64,000 nt of DNA from Curtobacterium citreum. Its GTDB lineage: Bacteria > Actinomycetota > Actinomycetes > Actinomycetales > Microbacteriaceae. The notes beneath the pieces were generated by a model. The model had not been told where the DNA came from. It did not search any database and saw only the letters and a program-made list of their open reading frames with translations. The translations under genes were made by a program, and so were the position numbers. The stretch lies in the NCBI RefSeq assembly GCF_006715175.1, contig NZ_VFMQ01000001.1, positions 2,356,001-2,420,000 on the forward strand. The letters are read 5' to 3'. Positions 17,984 through 26,575 of the stretch are shown here, piece after piece. The first letter of the stretch is position 1. Every line of letters starts with the position of its first letter.

Positions 17984-18320
17984 GTCGTCCCACCCTGGTG
18001 ACCGCCGGGTCCGGTTGCGGGAGACCGCACGGCCGTCGCCGCGACGCACCGCGGCGGCGGGGAACCGCAAGAGGGGCGGGCGGCCGTTGCCCGGGCCACC
18101 GCCGCGGTGGAGGCTGCTCCTGCACCGACCGTCGTGTCCCCTGGTGGGGACCCGTCCGCGGACCCTCGTCCGGTACCCGAACCGTCGGCCACGAACGCCG
18201 TCGTCCGCCCCCGCCTGATCCGGGGGCGGGCGGCGGTCCGGCCGGCGGACCCGGATGCGCGGCAGACCCGACGGCGGTCGGTGCCGAACTCCCCCAGCAG
18301 TCCCACCGATCGGACACCAG
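17984..18320 (+). other. long untranslated region before the glmS-like gene
   Basis: No gene recognised. It contains two clear hairpins: GTCCCC/GGGGAC with a four-base loop (18136-18151), and a 9-bp GC stem with a seven-base loop (18205-18229) ending about 90 bases before the ATG. It does not contain the glmS ribozyme core. It may be a structured leader or may hold the promoter. Confidence 0.35.
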
Positions 18321-20174
18321 ATGTGCGGCATCATCGCGGCCCGTGTCACCGACGACGCCACCCCCTACCTGCTCGACGGTCTCGAGCGGCTCGAGTACCG
18401 GGGGTACGACTCGGTGGGCGTGGCGGTGCGGACGGCGGCCGGGACGATCGAGACGGTCCGCTCCGTGTCCCGCGTCGGCGACCTGCGGGCGCGCGTGGCC
18501 GAGCACGCGGCGACGGTCCCCGTGGCCAGCGCGGCGACCGGTGCGGGGATCGCGCACACCCGGTGGGCGACCCGCGGCGCGGTGAGCGAGCGGAACGCCC
18601 ACCCGCACGCGGACTGCTCCGGGCGGATCAGCATCGTGCACAACGGCACGATCGCGAACGCCGGGCGCCTGCGGAGCTCGCTCGAGGCGCAGGGGCACGT
18701 GTTCCGCTCCGAGGGCGACTCCGAGGTCGTGGCGCACCTGGTCGAGCGGGCGTTGACCGTCGACCCTGACCTCATGCTCGCGGTGCAGCTGACCGCGGCG
18801 CAGCTCGAGGGGTCCTGGGCGGTCGTCGTCCTGGACGCCCGGGACGGCCGGATGGTCGCGGCGGCCCACCGGTCGCCGCTCGTCGTCGCCCGGTCGGACC
18901 GCGGGGACTTCGTGGCGAGCGATGTCGGGGCGATCGCGCCGTGGTGCGAGACGTTCGTGCCGCTGCGCGACGGGGACGTCGTCGAGCTCGGTGAGGCGTG
19001 GTCGTGGTCGTCCGGTGGGCTGGCGGTCCCCGTGCCGTTCCCGACGCCGGCGCCCTTCGCCGCGGACACGCCGGACCGCGGGGACCACGCGGACCACATG
19101 GCGAAGGAGATCGGCGAGCAGCCGGCGATCGTCGCCACGATCCTGGACCGGGTCGGCCGCCGGACCGTCGACGGGAGCACCTGGGCCGGTCTCGGGCTAC
19201 CCGCGTTCGACCGGTTGGCGGTCGTGGCGTGCGGGACGTCGCTGCACGCCGGGCAGGTCGTCGCGGGCGTGCTCCGACGACTCGGAGGGGTCCCGACCGA
19301 CGTCGTCGCGGCGAGCGAGTCCGACCAGGTGGTCCTCGCACCGGGCACGCTCGTCGTGGCGATCAGCCGGTCCGGTGAGACCGCCGACGTGCTCCGGGCG
19401 CTCGAACGGTTCGAGGACCGCCACCCGGTCCTCGCGCTGACGAACGACGTGCACTCCTCGCTCGCCCGCCGTGCCGACGCGGTGCTCGACTGCGACGCGG
19501 GTCCCGAGGTCGGGGTCACCGCCACGAAGACCTTCACCGCGCAGGTGGTCGTCGGCGTGACCGCGGTCGTCTCGGCGCTCGTCGCCTCCGGGCGGCTCGA
19601 CCCCACCCGGGCGGCAGCGCTGGTCGACGAGCTCGCCGAGCTGCCCGGACGGATGGCGGCCGCGGCGGCGGTCGCCGCCGACCGGGTGCCGCTGCTCGCC
19701 GCGACCGTGCGGGACGCCCCGGGCCTCCTGTTCCTCGGCCGGGGTCCCGGGCTGCCGTACGCGGCGGAGGGCGCCCTGAAGACCACGGAGCTGAGCTACC
19801 GGTGGGCCCAGGCGCACCCCGCCGGCGAACTCAAGCACGGCCCGCTCGCCCTCGTCGACGAGGGCATCCCGGTCGTCGTCGTCGACCACGGCGACCACCG
19901 GCTCCGGGCGGACGTCGCCGAGGTCCGGGCCCGCGGGGCGCTCGTCGTGACCATCGGCGGCGCGGACTCCGACGTCCCGGCGCTCACGGCGTCCCGGAAC
20001 GCGACCGCGGACCTCGCCTGGGGCCGCGGGACCGCTCCGTGGGGGCCGGTCGAGGCGGTCGTCCCGCTGCAGATGCTCGCCCGGGAGCTCGCGCTGCAGG
20101 CGGGGTGTGACGTCGACAAGCCGCGGGGCACCGCGCGGGCGGTGGGGGGCGCATGGCCCGTCACACCCGGGTGA
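18321..20174 (+). CDS. glmS: GlmS-type glutamine:fructose-6-phosphate aminotransferase (isomerising), divergent paralogue
   Basis: 617 aa. It begins MCGII, so the Cys nucleophile of the glutaminase domain follows the initiator Met. The GATase II domain spans about residues 2-215 (HTRWATRG, HNGTIAN, SEGDSEV). Two SIS sugar-phosphate isomerase domains follow (about 270-400 with ISRSGETADVLRAL, and 440-580 with AAEGALKTTELSY and GELKHGPLAL). The usual reaction makes glucosamine-6-phosphate. The C-terminus (KPRGTARAV...) departs from the normal KPRNLAKSVTVE ending, so this may be a second, specialised copy. The start is fixed by the catalytic Cys. Confidence 0.8.
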   Translation: MCGIIAARVTDDATPYLLDGLERLEYRGYDSVGVAVRTAAGTIETVRSVSRVGDLRARVAEHAATVPVASAATGAGIAHTRWATRGAVSERNAHPHADCSGRISIVHNGTIANAGRLRSSLEAQGHVFRSEGDSEVVAHLVERALTVDPDLMLAVQLTAAQLEGSWAVVVLDARDGRMVAAAHRSPLVVARSDRGDFVASDVGAIAPWCETFVPLRDGDVVELGEAWSWSSGGLAVPVPFPTPAPFAADTPDRGDHADHMAKEIGEQPAIVATILDRVGRRTVDGSTWAGLGLPAFDRLAVVACGTSLHAGQVVAGVLRRLGGVPTDVVAASESDQVVLAPGTLVVAISRSGETADVLRALERFEDRHPVLALTNDVHSSLARRADAVLDCDAGPEVGVTATKTFTAQVVVGVTAVVSALVASGRLDPTRAAALVDELAELPGRMAAAAAVAADRVPLLAATVRDAPGLLFLGRGPGLPYAAEGALKTTELSYRWAQAHPAGELKHGPLALVDEGIPVVVVDHGDHRLRADVAEVRARGALVVTIGGADSDVPALTASRNATADLAWGRGTAPWGPVEAVVPLQMLARELALQAGCDVDKPRGTARAVGGAWPVTPG

Positions 20175-20263
20175 ACCGGGTGACGGTGTCCGTCGCCGTC
20201 ACGGCCGCACTCGTCGTCCTCGTCACGGTGGTCGTGGTGCTCGTCGCCGTCCTGCCCGGCTGA
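20153..20263 (+). CDS. 36-aa single-helix membrane peptide
   Basis: ATG 20153 lies within the last codons of the glmS-like gene (different frame, 22-base overlap) and is preceded by GGTGGGGGG, a strong ribosome-binding sequence. The peptide has a basic start (MARHTRVNRV) followed by an uninterrupted run of Val, Leu and Ala of about 24 residues ending in LPG, a typical single transmembrane segment. It could anchor or modulate a neighbouring membrane protein. The M50-like gene follows 40 bases later. Function unknown. Confidence 0.5.
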   Translation: MARHTRVNRVTVSVAVTAALVVLVTVVVVLVAVLPG

Positions 20264-20303
20264 GCGTCCGGCCGGGCGTCGGTCGCGTCCGGCTGGGTCC
20301 GAG

Positions 20304-21038
20304 GTGCGCCCTGTCATCCTGGTCGCCGTGACCGCTGCCCCGCCGCTCGTCTTCGTCGCCGTCCTGGTCGGCGCCCTGCTGCCCTTCGTGCCGTTCCTCG
20401 GCCGCGTCGCCCGGATCGCCGCGACGATCGTGCACGAGGTGGGGCACTGCGTCGTGGTCGTGCCGTTCGGCGGACGCATCGAGCGGATCGACCTGCACCC
20501 GGACGGCTCCGGCGAGGCCTGGGTCCGACTCGGCCGCGTCCCCGCCGCAGTGCGGTGGGCGGTCCGGATCGCGAACCTGTTCGCTGGCTACAGTGCGCCG
20601 GTGTGGGCGGGTGTGCTGCTGCTCGCCGGGGTGCTGCACGGCTCCCGGTGGCTGCCGGTCGTGGTGCTCGGCGTGGTGGGGCTCGTCGCCCTGGCGTTCG
20701 TCCGGAACTGGTTCGGGCTGCTCGTGGTCGTCGGCTTCGACGCGCTCGCGCTCTCGGTGGCGCTGCGTCCCTCCGAGGCCACGGTGCTCGTCGTCGCCGG
20801 CGTCGGGGCGGCGTTCGTCGTGGACGGGGTCCGCTCGGTGGCCGCCGTCGCGCGGTGGCTGCTGACCGGAGCCCGCGTGCAGACGGACTTCCACATCGCA
20901 GCGGCCGAGATGCGCCTGCCCGCCGCGGTGTGGTTCGTGCTGTTCGTGGCCGTGAACGCCGTCGCGGTGTGGCTGGCCCGCGACCCGCTGCTCGTCGTGT
21001 GGGACACCCTGGCCACCGGCGTCCGCGCCCTGTTCTGA
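20304..21038 (+). CDS. M50-like membrane metallopeptidase
   Basis: 244 aa. The metalloprotease motif HEVGH lies in a first hydrophobic region (about residues 45-49), followed by a short polar loop and about four more membrane helices. This resembles M50B-type intramembrane site-2 proteases; the second ligand motif (NxxPxxxLDG) is not clearly present, so activity is uncertain. GTG 20304 is used, with GTG 20328 as the alternative start. It follows the small membrane peptide and precedes metY. Confidence 0.65.
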   Translation: MRPVILVAVTAAPPLVFVAVLVGALLPFVPFLGRVARIAATIVHEVGHCVVVVPFGGRIERIDLHPDGSGEAWVRLGRVPAAVRWAVRIANLFAGYSAPVWAGVLLLAGVLHGSRWLPVVVLGVVGLVALAFVRNWFGLLVVVGFDALALSVALRPSEATVLVVAGVGAAFVVDGVRSVAAVARWLLTGARVQTDFHIAAAEMRLPAAVWFVLFVAVNAVAVWLARDPLLVVWDTLATGVRALF

Positions 21039-21187
21039 CGCGCGGCACGGCAGCACGCCGGCAACGTGGGCGCGGGACCGCCGCTGCGGCACGCCCCGGT
21101 CCCCGGGCGTAACCGGGCGCCGCACAGCCCCCACGGCGGCCGTCGGGGTGCGAGAGTACCCGCACGACCCACACCCGGAGGGACCCC

Positions 21188-22555
21188 ATGTCACACGACG
21201 GCCACGGCTTCAGCACCGAACAGGTCCACGGCGGGTTCCGGCCCGACGCCGACCACGGCGCCCGGGTCCCCGCCGTGCACATGACCTCCGGCTTCCTGTT
21301 CGAGGACTTCGACCAGGCCCGCGACCGCTTCGCCGGCACCGACGACGGCTACACGTACACGCGCCTCGGCAACCCGACGAACGCCGACGTCGAACGGCGC
21401 ATCGCCCTGCTCGAGCGCGGCGCCGAGGCGATCCTCGTCGCGAGTGGCCAGGCGGCCGTGACGGTCGCGTTCCTCGGTCTGCTGCAGACCGGCGACCACG
21501 TCGTCAGCGCGCAGAGCATCTACGAGGGCACCCGCGGGCTGCTCCTGCAGAACCTCGGCCGGCTCGGCATCGAGGTGGACTTCGTCGCCGACGCCCGCGA
21601 CCTCGACGCGTGGGCCGCGGCCGTCCGTCCGAACACGAAGGCCTTCTTCGCCGAGACCATCCCGAACCCGAAGAACGACGTGCTCGACATCACCGGCGTC
21701 GCCGCCACCGCCCATCGCGCCGGGGTCCCGCTCGTGGTCGACAACACCCTCGCGACGCCGTACCTCGTCCGTCCGGTCGAGCACGGCGCCGACGTCGTCG
21801 TGCACTCGGCGTCGAAGTTCCTGTCCGGCCACGGGTCCGGCCTCGGCGGGGTCGTCGTGGACGCCGGCACGTTCGACTGGTCCGCCGCCCCGGAGCGGTG
21901 GACGCACCTGACGACGCCCGAGCACGCCCTCGGCGGCCGCAGCTACGTCGACGTCCACGGCCCGCGCGCCTGGGTGGTGTACGCGCGGGACGTCATCGCG
22001 TCCCGCATCGGTCCGACACCGTCGCCGTTCAACGCCTTCCTGCTCCGCCAGGGCATCGAGACCCTCAGCCTGCGCGTCGAGCGCCACTGCGCGAACGCGC
22101 TGGCGGTCGCCACCTGGCTGGACCAGCAGCCGGAGGTGACGAGCGTCGACCACGCGGGCCTCGCCTCCAGTCCGTACCACGACCTCGCCCAGCGCTACCT
22201 GCCCCGCGGAGCCGGGTCCGTCTTCGCCTTCACGCTCGCCGGCGGCGAGCCGGCGGCGCGGGCCTTCATCGACGCCGTCGAGCTGTTCAGCCGGATGACC
22301 CACCTGGGCGACGTCCGCTCGCTCGTCCTGCACCCCGCCACGACGACGCACGCCGGTCGGACGCCCGCCGAGCGGGCCGCGCAGGGCATCGACGACGGCC
22401 TCGTCCGCCTGTCCGTCGGGATCGAGGACGTCGCCGACCTGCTCCGCGACCTGGAGCGCGGGTTCGCCGCGGTCCGCAGGGCAGTCGGCTCCACGGCCGG
22501 CCGGGAGGCCCGTGGCGCGTCCGCCACGGACCGTGCGGCGACGCAGGTGGCCTGA
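21188..22555 (+). CDS. metY: O-acetylhomoserine sulfhydrylase / Cys-Met metabolism PLP enzyme
   Basis: 455 aa. Cys/Met-metabolism PLP enzyme fold. The PLP lysine lies in SASKFLSGHG (about residues 210-219), the cofactor-stacking region in YEGTRGL, and the Asp partner in VVDNTLATPYL. Sequence type fits O-acetylhomoserine aminocarboxypropyltransferase (MetY), making homocysteine from sulfide. ATG 21188 has GGAGG at the right distance. The stop is one base before the monooxygenase ATG, so the pair is an operon. No SAM riboswitch is recognised in the 149-base upstream gap. Confidence 0.85.
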   Translation: MSHDGHGFSTEQVHGGFRPDADHGARVPAVHMTSGFLFEDFDQARDRFAGTDDGYTYTRLGNPTNADVERRIALLERGAEAILVASGQAAVTVAFLGLLQTGDHVVSAQSIYEGTRGLLLQNLGRLGIEVDFVADARDLDAWAAAVRPNTKAFFAETIPNPKNDVLDITGVAATAHRAGVPLVVDNTLATPYLVRPVEHGADVVVHSASKFLSGHGSGLGGVVVDAGTFDWSAAPERWTHLTTPEHALGGRSYVDVHGPRAWVVYARDVIASRIGPTPSPFNAFLLRQGIETLSLRVERHCANALAVATWLDQQPEVTSVDHAGLASSPYHDLAQRYLPRGAGSVFAFTLAGGEPAARAFIDAVELFSRMTHLGDVRSLVLHPATTTHAGRTPAERAAQGIDDGLVRLSVGIEDVADLLRDLERGFAAVRRAVGSTAGREARGASATDRAATQVA

Positions 22556-22556
22556 G

Positions 22557-23861
22557 ATGGTGGACCTGCAGCACTTCGGGTACTTCTTCTCGCGGGGCTT
22601 CGGCCCACAGGCGTGGGGGCGGGCGGACTGGGACTGGGGCCACGACTGGACCAAGCCGGACCTGTACCAGCAGTCCGTCCGCGCGCTCGAGCAGGCCGGG
22701 ATGGACCTGGTGATCGCCGAGGACGCGATCTCCCTCGGCAACCCGTCCACCCTGGACCTGCGGATCCGGCAGGCCTACGGCGGCCCGAAGCACGACCCGC
22801 TGCTGCTGGCGCCGTACCTGTTCGCCGCCACGTCGCACATCGGCATCGCTCCGACGGTGAACGCCGGGATCACCCCGCCGTACCTGGCCGCCCGGCAGGC
22901 CGCCACGCTCGCGCACCTGTCGTCGGACCGGTTCGGCCTGAACGTCGTCACGGACACCGGGAGTGCCCGCCACGTCGGCGCGGCGCCGCTCCCCCACGAC
23001 GCCGCGTACGACCGGGCCGAGGAGTGGATCACGCTGCTGCGGCGGCTCTGGCACTCGTGGGGCGACGGGTACGTCGGTTCCCGTTCCGACTGGCACTTCG
23101 CGGACGGGGACGCGCTCGACGCCTTCCACCACGAGGGCGCGTACTTCACCGCCGACGGACCGCTCAACGCGCTGCCGCTCGACACGGACCCGGTCGTGGT
23201 CTCCCCCGGCGGCTCCGGACGCGGGCTCGGCTTCGCCGGGACGCACTCGGACGTGCAGCTCGCCCTCGCGCCGCTGTCGGCCGCCGCCGTCCGGGAGTAC
23301 CGCGCCCGCGTGCTCGCCGCCGCGGCGGACGCCGGTCGGAGCGCCGACGACGTGCGCGTGCTGTTCGTGGTGAAGCCGGTCCTCGTCGCCTCGGCGGAGG
23401 AGACCGACCGGCTCGTCGACGCGTCCGCCCACCCGACCGACGAGGCACTGCTGGCCGCGGCCGTGGCGTGGTCGAGCGACTCGGAGACGGACCTGACCGT
23501 GCTCGACCTCGACGCGCCCGTGCCCGCCGGGACGTTCGGCGAGCACGTCTCCGCCGGGACGATCCGCGGCCTGCTCGGCGACACCCCGGACGCGCCGCTG
23601 CGGGAGCTCCTGACCCGGAAGGCACGGCTCGGGCGGCTGCGCACCCGGGACGGGTTCGTCGGCACGGCCGAGGAGTTCGCGGACTTCGCCGAGGAGCTCG
23701 GCGCCGACGCCGACAACGACGGGTTCATCCTGTCCGGCGACCTGCACCCGGCTCAGGTGTACCGGATGACGGGCGACCTCGTCCCCGTGCTCCGACGCCG
23801 CGGGCTGCTGCGGCGGGAGTACGGGGACGGGGGTCTGCGGGGGAACCTGTTCGACTTCTAG
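22557..23861 (+). CDS. LLM-class flavin-dependent monooxygenase (NtaA/SnaA/DszA type)
   Basis: 434 aa. Bacterial luciferase-like fold, long subgroup: opening FGYFFSRG, conserved AEDAISLGNPSTLD, the NVVTDTGSARHVG flavin-binding turn (about residues 127-139) and SPGGSGRGLGFAG. Members oxidise nitrilotriacetate, sulfones or dibenzothiophene using reduced FMN from a partner reductase. Coupling to metY suggests freeing sulfur or sulfite from an organic sulfur compound for homocysteine synthesis (inference). ATG 22557 is one base after the metY stop. Its 3' end overlaps the convergent permease by four bases. Confidence 0.82.
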   Translation: MVDLQHFGYFFSRGFGPQAWGRADWDWGHDWTKPDLYQQSVRALEQAGMDLVIAEDAISLGNPSTLDLRIRQAYGGPKHDPLLLAPYLFAATSHIGIAPTVNAGITPPYLAARQAATLAHLSSDRFGLNVVTDTGSARHVGAAPLPHDAAYDRAEEWITLLRRLWHSWGDGYVGSRSDWHFADGDALDAFHHEGAYFTADGPLNALPLDTDPVVVSPGGSGRGLGFAGTHSDVQLALAPLSAAAVREYRARVLAAAADAGRSADDVRVLFVVKPVLVASAEETDRLVDASAHPTDEALLAAAVAWSSDSETDLTVLDLDAPVPAGTFGEHVSAGTIRGLLGDTPDAPLRELLTRKARLGRLRTRDGFVGTAEEFADFAEELGADADNDGFILSGDLHPAQVYRMTGDLVPVLRRRGLLRREYGDGGLRGNLFDF

Positions 23862-25528
23862 TGGCGGACGGGCTCGAGGACGTTGGACTCCTCGACGTCG
23901 CGGACGTCCGCGGCGGTGCGGAGGATCTCCTCCCGCGGGGACGCCGAGGCGATCGCCCAGAAGTAGACCACGAGCGAGAACACGGCCACGACGACGATGT
24001 CCACCCACAGCGGGAACAGCACGACCGGCGCGGTGGTGTTGAAGTCACTGAAGTAGACGATGAGTCCCATCCCGACCAGGTACGGCAGCAGCCACTGCGC
24101 CGCCTTCCAGTCCCACCGGGGGCGGACGCTGGTCGCACCGCGGAACACGTTGTTCAGGACGATGACGACCGCGCCGATGAGGATCGCGACGCCGAGCTTC
24201 CAGTCGGTGTCCCACCCGGTCCACAGGATGATCAGGTTGGCGATGATGAAAGCCACCGGCGACAGGACCGACGCGATCGGCATCCGGTAGGGGCGCTCGA
24301 CCTCCGGGATGCGCTTCCGGAACGCCCCGAGGGCGAGCGGCGCCCCGGCGTACATGAGCACCGACGCGCTCGTGATGAGGCTGACGAGCCCCTGCCACGA
24401 CGGGAACGGGGCGAAGCACGCGCAGCCGACGACGAACGCGGTCACGAGTCCGACCCACGGCACGCCGGCCTTCGTCGTCCACTCGAACGCCTTCGGGAAG
24501 TAGCCGTTGCGGCTCAGGCCGTACGAGATGCGCGTCGTGGCGGTCACGTAGATCAGGCCGGTGCCCGCCGGGGAGATGATCGCGTCGACGAAGATGACCA
24601 CCGCGAGCCAGGTCAGCCCCGCGGCCATCGCGATGTCGGCGAACGGACCGGTGTACTTCGTGAAGTCGGCGGTCGCCCACGAGCCCTGCACCGCGCCGGA
24701 CTGCAGCGCGCCGAGGAACACGACCTGGAGCAAGAGGTAGATCACCAGCCCGATGACCACGGAGCCGATGACGGCGCGGGGGATGTCGCGCTTCGGGTTC
24801 TTCGCCTCGCCCGCGAGCTGGTCCGCCTGCTCGAAGCCGAGGAACGCGAAGATGATGCCCGACGTCGACACCGCTGCGAGGATGCCCTTCGCCCCCTGCG
24901 GCAGGAAGCCGTCCGCCGCCGTGAAGTTCTCGCCGTGGAAACCGCTGAAGGCCAGCACGATGATGACCAGCAGCGGGATCGCGACCTTCCACCAGGTCGC
25001 GGCGGAGTTCGTGTTCGCCAGGATCCGGACGCTCAGCAGGTTGATCACCGTGACGACGGCCATCAGGACGATCGCGACGGCGATCCCCGCACCGGTCAGC
25101 AGCTGCTGCGTCTGGCCGTTGACGACGACGGTGTGCAGCCACGGGTGGGCGAACTGCCAGTGCTGCGCGTACTTGATCATCGCCTCGACCTCGATCGGGG
25201 CGACCGTCACGGACTGCAGCCAGGAGAACCACCCGAACGACGCGCCGGCGACCCCGCCGAACGCGATGTGCGGGAAGCGGGCCGTCCCGCCGGCGATCGG
25301 GAACATGCCGCCGAGCTCGGCGTGCACGAGCGCGAGGACCAGCACGGCGACCCCGCCGATCACCCACGAGATGATCGCGGCCGGGCCGGCGGTCTTCAGG
25401 GCCTCCTGCGACCCGAACAGCCACCCGGAGCCGATGATCGACCCGGTCGAGGCCCAGATGAGCCCGATGAATCCGACGTTGCGCTTCAGGCCGGAGTCCG
25501 GCAGCGCCTGGGTCGTGGTGGTGTCCAC
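23858..25528 (-). CDS. APC-superfamily amino-acid permease
   Basis: 556 aa with twelve or more predicted membrane helices. The first helix holds the APC substrate signature STGSIIGSGWLFG (about residues 28-40), and FAFLGFEQADQLAGEAKNP (about 205-223) is the conserved helix 6 region. A proton-coupled amino-acid uptake role is likely; the substrate is unknown. GTG 25528 has GGAG upstream. The promoter region holds an inverted repeat TTGTTT-N10-AAACAA. It is convergent with the monooxygenase and shares four bases with it. Confidence 0.85.
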   Translation of the reverse strand: MDTTTTQALPDSGLKRNVGFIGLIWASTGSIIGSGWLFGSQEALKTAGPAAIISWVIGGVAVLVLALVHAELGGMFPIAGGTARFPHIAFGGVAGASFGWFSWLQSVTVAPIEVEAMIKYAQHWQFAHPWLHTVVVNGQTQQLLTGAGIAVAIVLMAVVTVINLLSVRILANTNSAATWWKVAIPLLVIIVLAFSGFHGENFTAADGFLPQGAKGILAAVSTSGIIFAFLGFEQADQLAGEAKNPKRDIPRAVIGSVVIGLVIYLLLQVVFLGALQSGAVQGSWATADFTKYTGPFADIAMAAGLTWLAVVIFVDAIISPAGTGLIYVTATTRISYGLSRNGYFPKAFEWTTKAGVPWVGLVTAFVVGCACFAPFPSWQGLVSLITSASVLMYAGAPLALGAFRKRIPEVERPYRMPIASVLSPVAFIIANLIILWTGWDTDWKLGVAILIGAVVIVLNNVFRGATSVRPRWDWKAAQWLLPYLVGMGLIVYFSDFNTTAPVVLFPLWVDIVVVAVFSLVVYFWAIASASPREEILRTAADVRDVEESNVLEPVRH

Positions 25529-25609
25529 TGCAGCTCCGTTCGACGGGGCGACCCCATCGGACGGAGTCGCGCGTCACGATGCTGGCACTGCGCGGGCCCC
25601 GGTGGCGGA

Positions 25610-25631
25610 TTGTTTAACACGATGGAAACAA
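25610..25631. promoter_or_regulatory. inverted repeat TTGTTT-N10-AAACAA upstream of the permease
   Basis: Perfect 6-bp arms in an AT-rich island of an otherwise GC-rich region, about 82 bases before the permease start. It also contains TTAAC-N6-GAAAC, close to half of a GlnR box. Either reading suggests nitrogen- or substrate-dependent control; neither is proven. Confidence 0.35.
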
Positions 25632-25669
25632 GAGCACTGTACAATCCCACAGCCTTCCGGCTGGACGGG

Positions 25670-26479
25670 TCAAGGCTTCTTGCTGCTCCTCTTCTTGCTC
25701 TTCTTGTCCTGCTTCTTGTCGAACTTCTTCTTGCCGTCCTTCTTCTTCTTGCCGTCCTTCTTCTTGGCGTCCTTCTTCTTCTTGGCGTCCTTCTTCTTCT
25801 TGTCGGGCTGCTTCTCGTCGTGCTCGGTGTCGTCCGACGGCATCCCCGGATCAGCGAGCACCACGATCCCGCCGGTCTCCGGGAGCCCCTCCACCGGCGC
25901 CTCGGTCACCTCGGGCGCCAGCGCGTCGTCCACCCGCTCGACGATGATCTCCGCCCCGTCCTCGGCGAGCCGGAGCAGCGCCTGGGCCGCACGCACCCGC
26001 GTCGTCGTCCGCCGTGCGAGCACGTCGGACCGTGCCCCCTCGAGGAACGCGCGCAGGCTCCGCTCGACGACCGATCGACCCCGCGGCGCCGCACGGTCGA
26101 GCCGGTCGAGCTCCCCGGCCACCCCGGCCGCGTCGTCGGCGACGGCTTCGTCCCGGACGGCGTCGACCAGGGCGGCGACCGCGGCCGCAGCACGCTCGAC
26201 CGCGGGCGACCGCTGGTCCAGGACGACGAGCATCTCGAACACCGACCCGTACGACAGGGTCTCGAGGCGCACGGGCTCAGCGCCGCGACCCCGGAGCACC
26301 AGCCGAGACTCCGGCGTCGGCAGCCACGCAACGACGGCCGCGACCGAGGCCACCGACCCGACGATCCGCTCGTACTCCGCCAACCCCACGCGCTCCTGCT
26401 CTCTCAGCCGGACACGGATCGCGATCTCCTGCACCACGCGACACACCCTCTCGTGCACCGGTCCGGGTCCCTCCCGCAC
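25670..26479 (-). CDS. hypothetical protein with lysine-rich C-terminal tail
   Basis: 269 aa, no family recognised. Residues about 1-215 are mainly helical, rich in Ala, Val, Arg and Glu, without a signal or membrane segment. The last 45 residues are a low-complexity tail of Lys-Lys-Lys-Asp type repeats (KKKKDAKKKKD, then KKDGKKKKDG), all with AAG codons, giving a CTT-rich stretch at 25670-25810 unlike the rest of the window. The tail suggests nucleic-acid or polyanion binding. TACTGT nine bases before the GTG start implies a leaderless mRNA. Confidence 0.65.
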   Translation of the reverse strand: MREGPGPVHERVCRVVQEIAIRVRLREQERVGLAEYERIVGSVASVAAVVAWLPTPESRLVLRGRGAEPVRLETLSYGSVFEMLVVLDQRSPAVERAAAAVAALVDAVRDEAVADDAAGVAGELDRLDRAAPRGRSVVERSLRAFLEGARSDVLARRTTTRVRAAQALLRLAEDGAEIIVERVDDALAPEVTEAPVEGLPETGGIVVLADPGMPSDDTEHDEKQPDKKKKDAKKKKDAKKKDGKKKKDGKKKFDKKQDKKSKKRSSKKP

Positions 26480-26488
26480 CTGATCCGG

Positions 26489-26494
26489 ACAGTA
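26489..26494 (-). promoter_or_regulatory. -10 box of the lysine-tailed gene
   Basis: TACTGT on the minus strand, nine bases before GTG 26479, supporting that start. Confidence 0.4.
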
Positions 26495-26518
26495 GTCGCC
26501 AGCGCTCCCGGGAACAGC

Positions 26519-26559
26519 GAACGCCCCGGCATCGTCCAGGGGACGACGACGGGGCGTTC
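26519..26559 (-). terminator. hairpin downstream of ssrA
   Basis: GAACGCCCCG (26519-26528) pairs with CGGGGCGTTC (26550-26559), with a second inner stem TCGTCC/GGACGA. It is about 160 bases beyond the tmRNA 3' end and just before the next gene's promoter, so it probably ends ssrA transcription. Confidence 0.55.
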
Positions 26560-26575
26560 AGACAACACCAGCGCC

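Noticed and set aside
21039..21187. SAM riboswitch upstream of metY
   Set aside because: No conserved SAM-I, SAM-II or SAM-IV core could be matched; only a short GC hairpin (21091-21110) is present.
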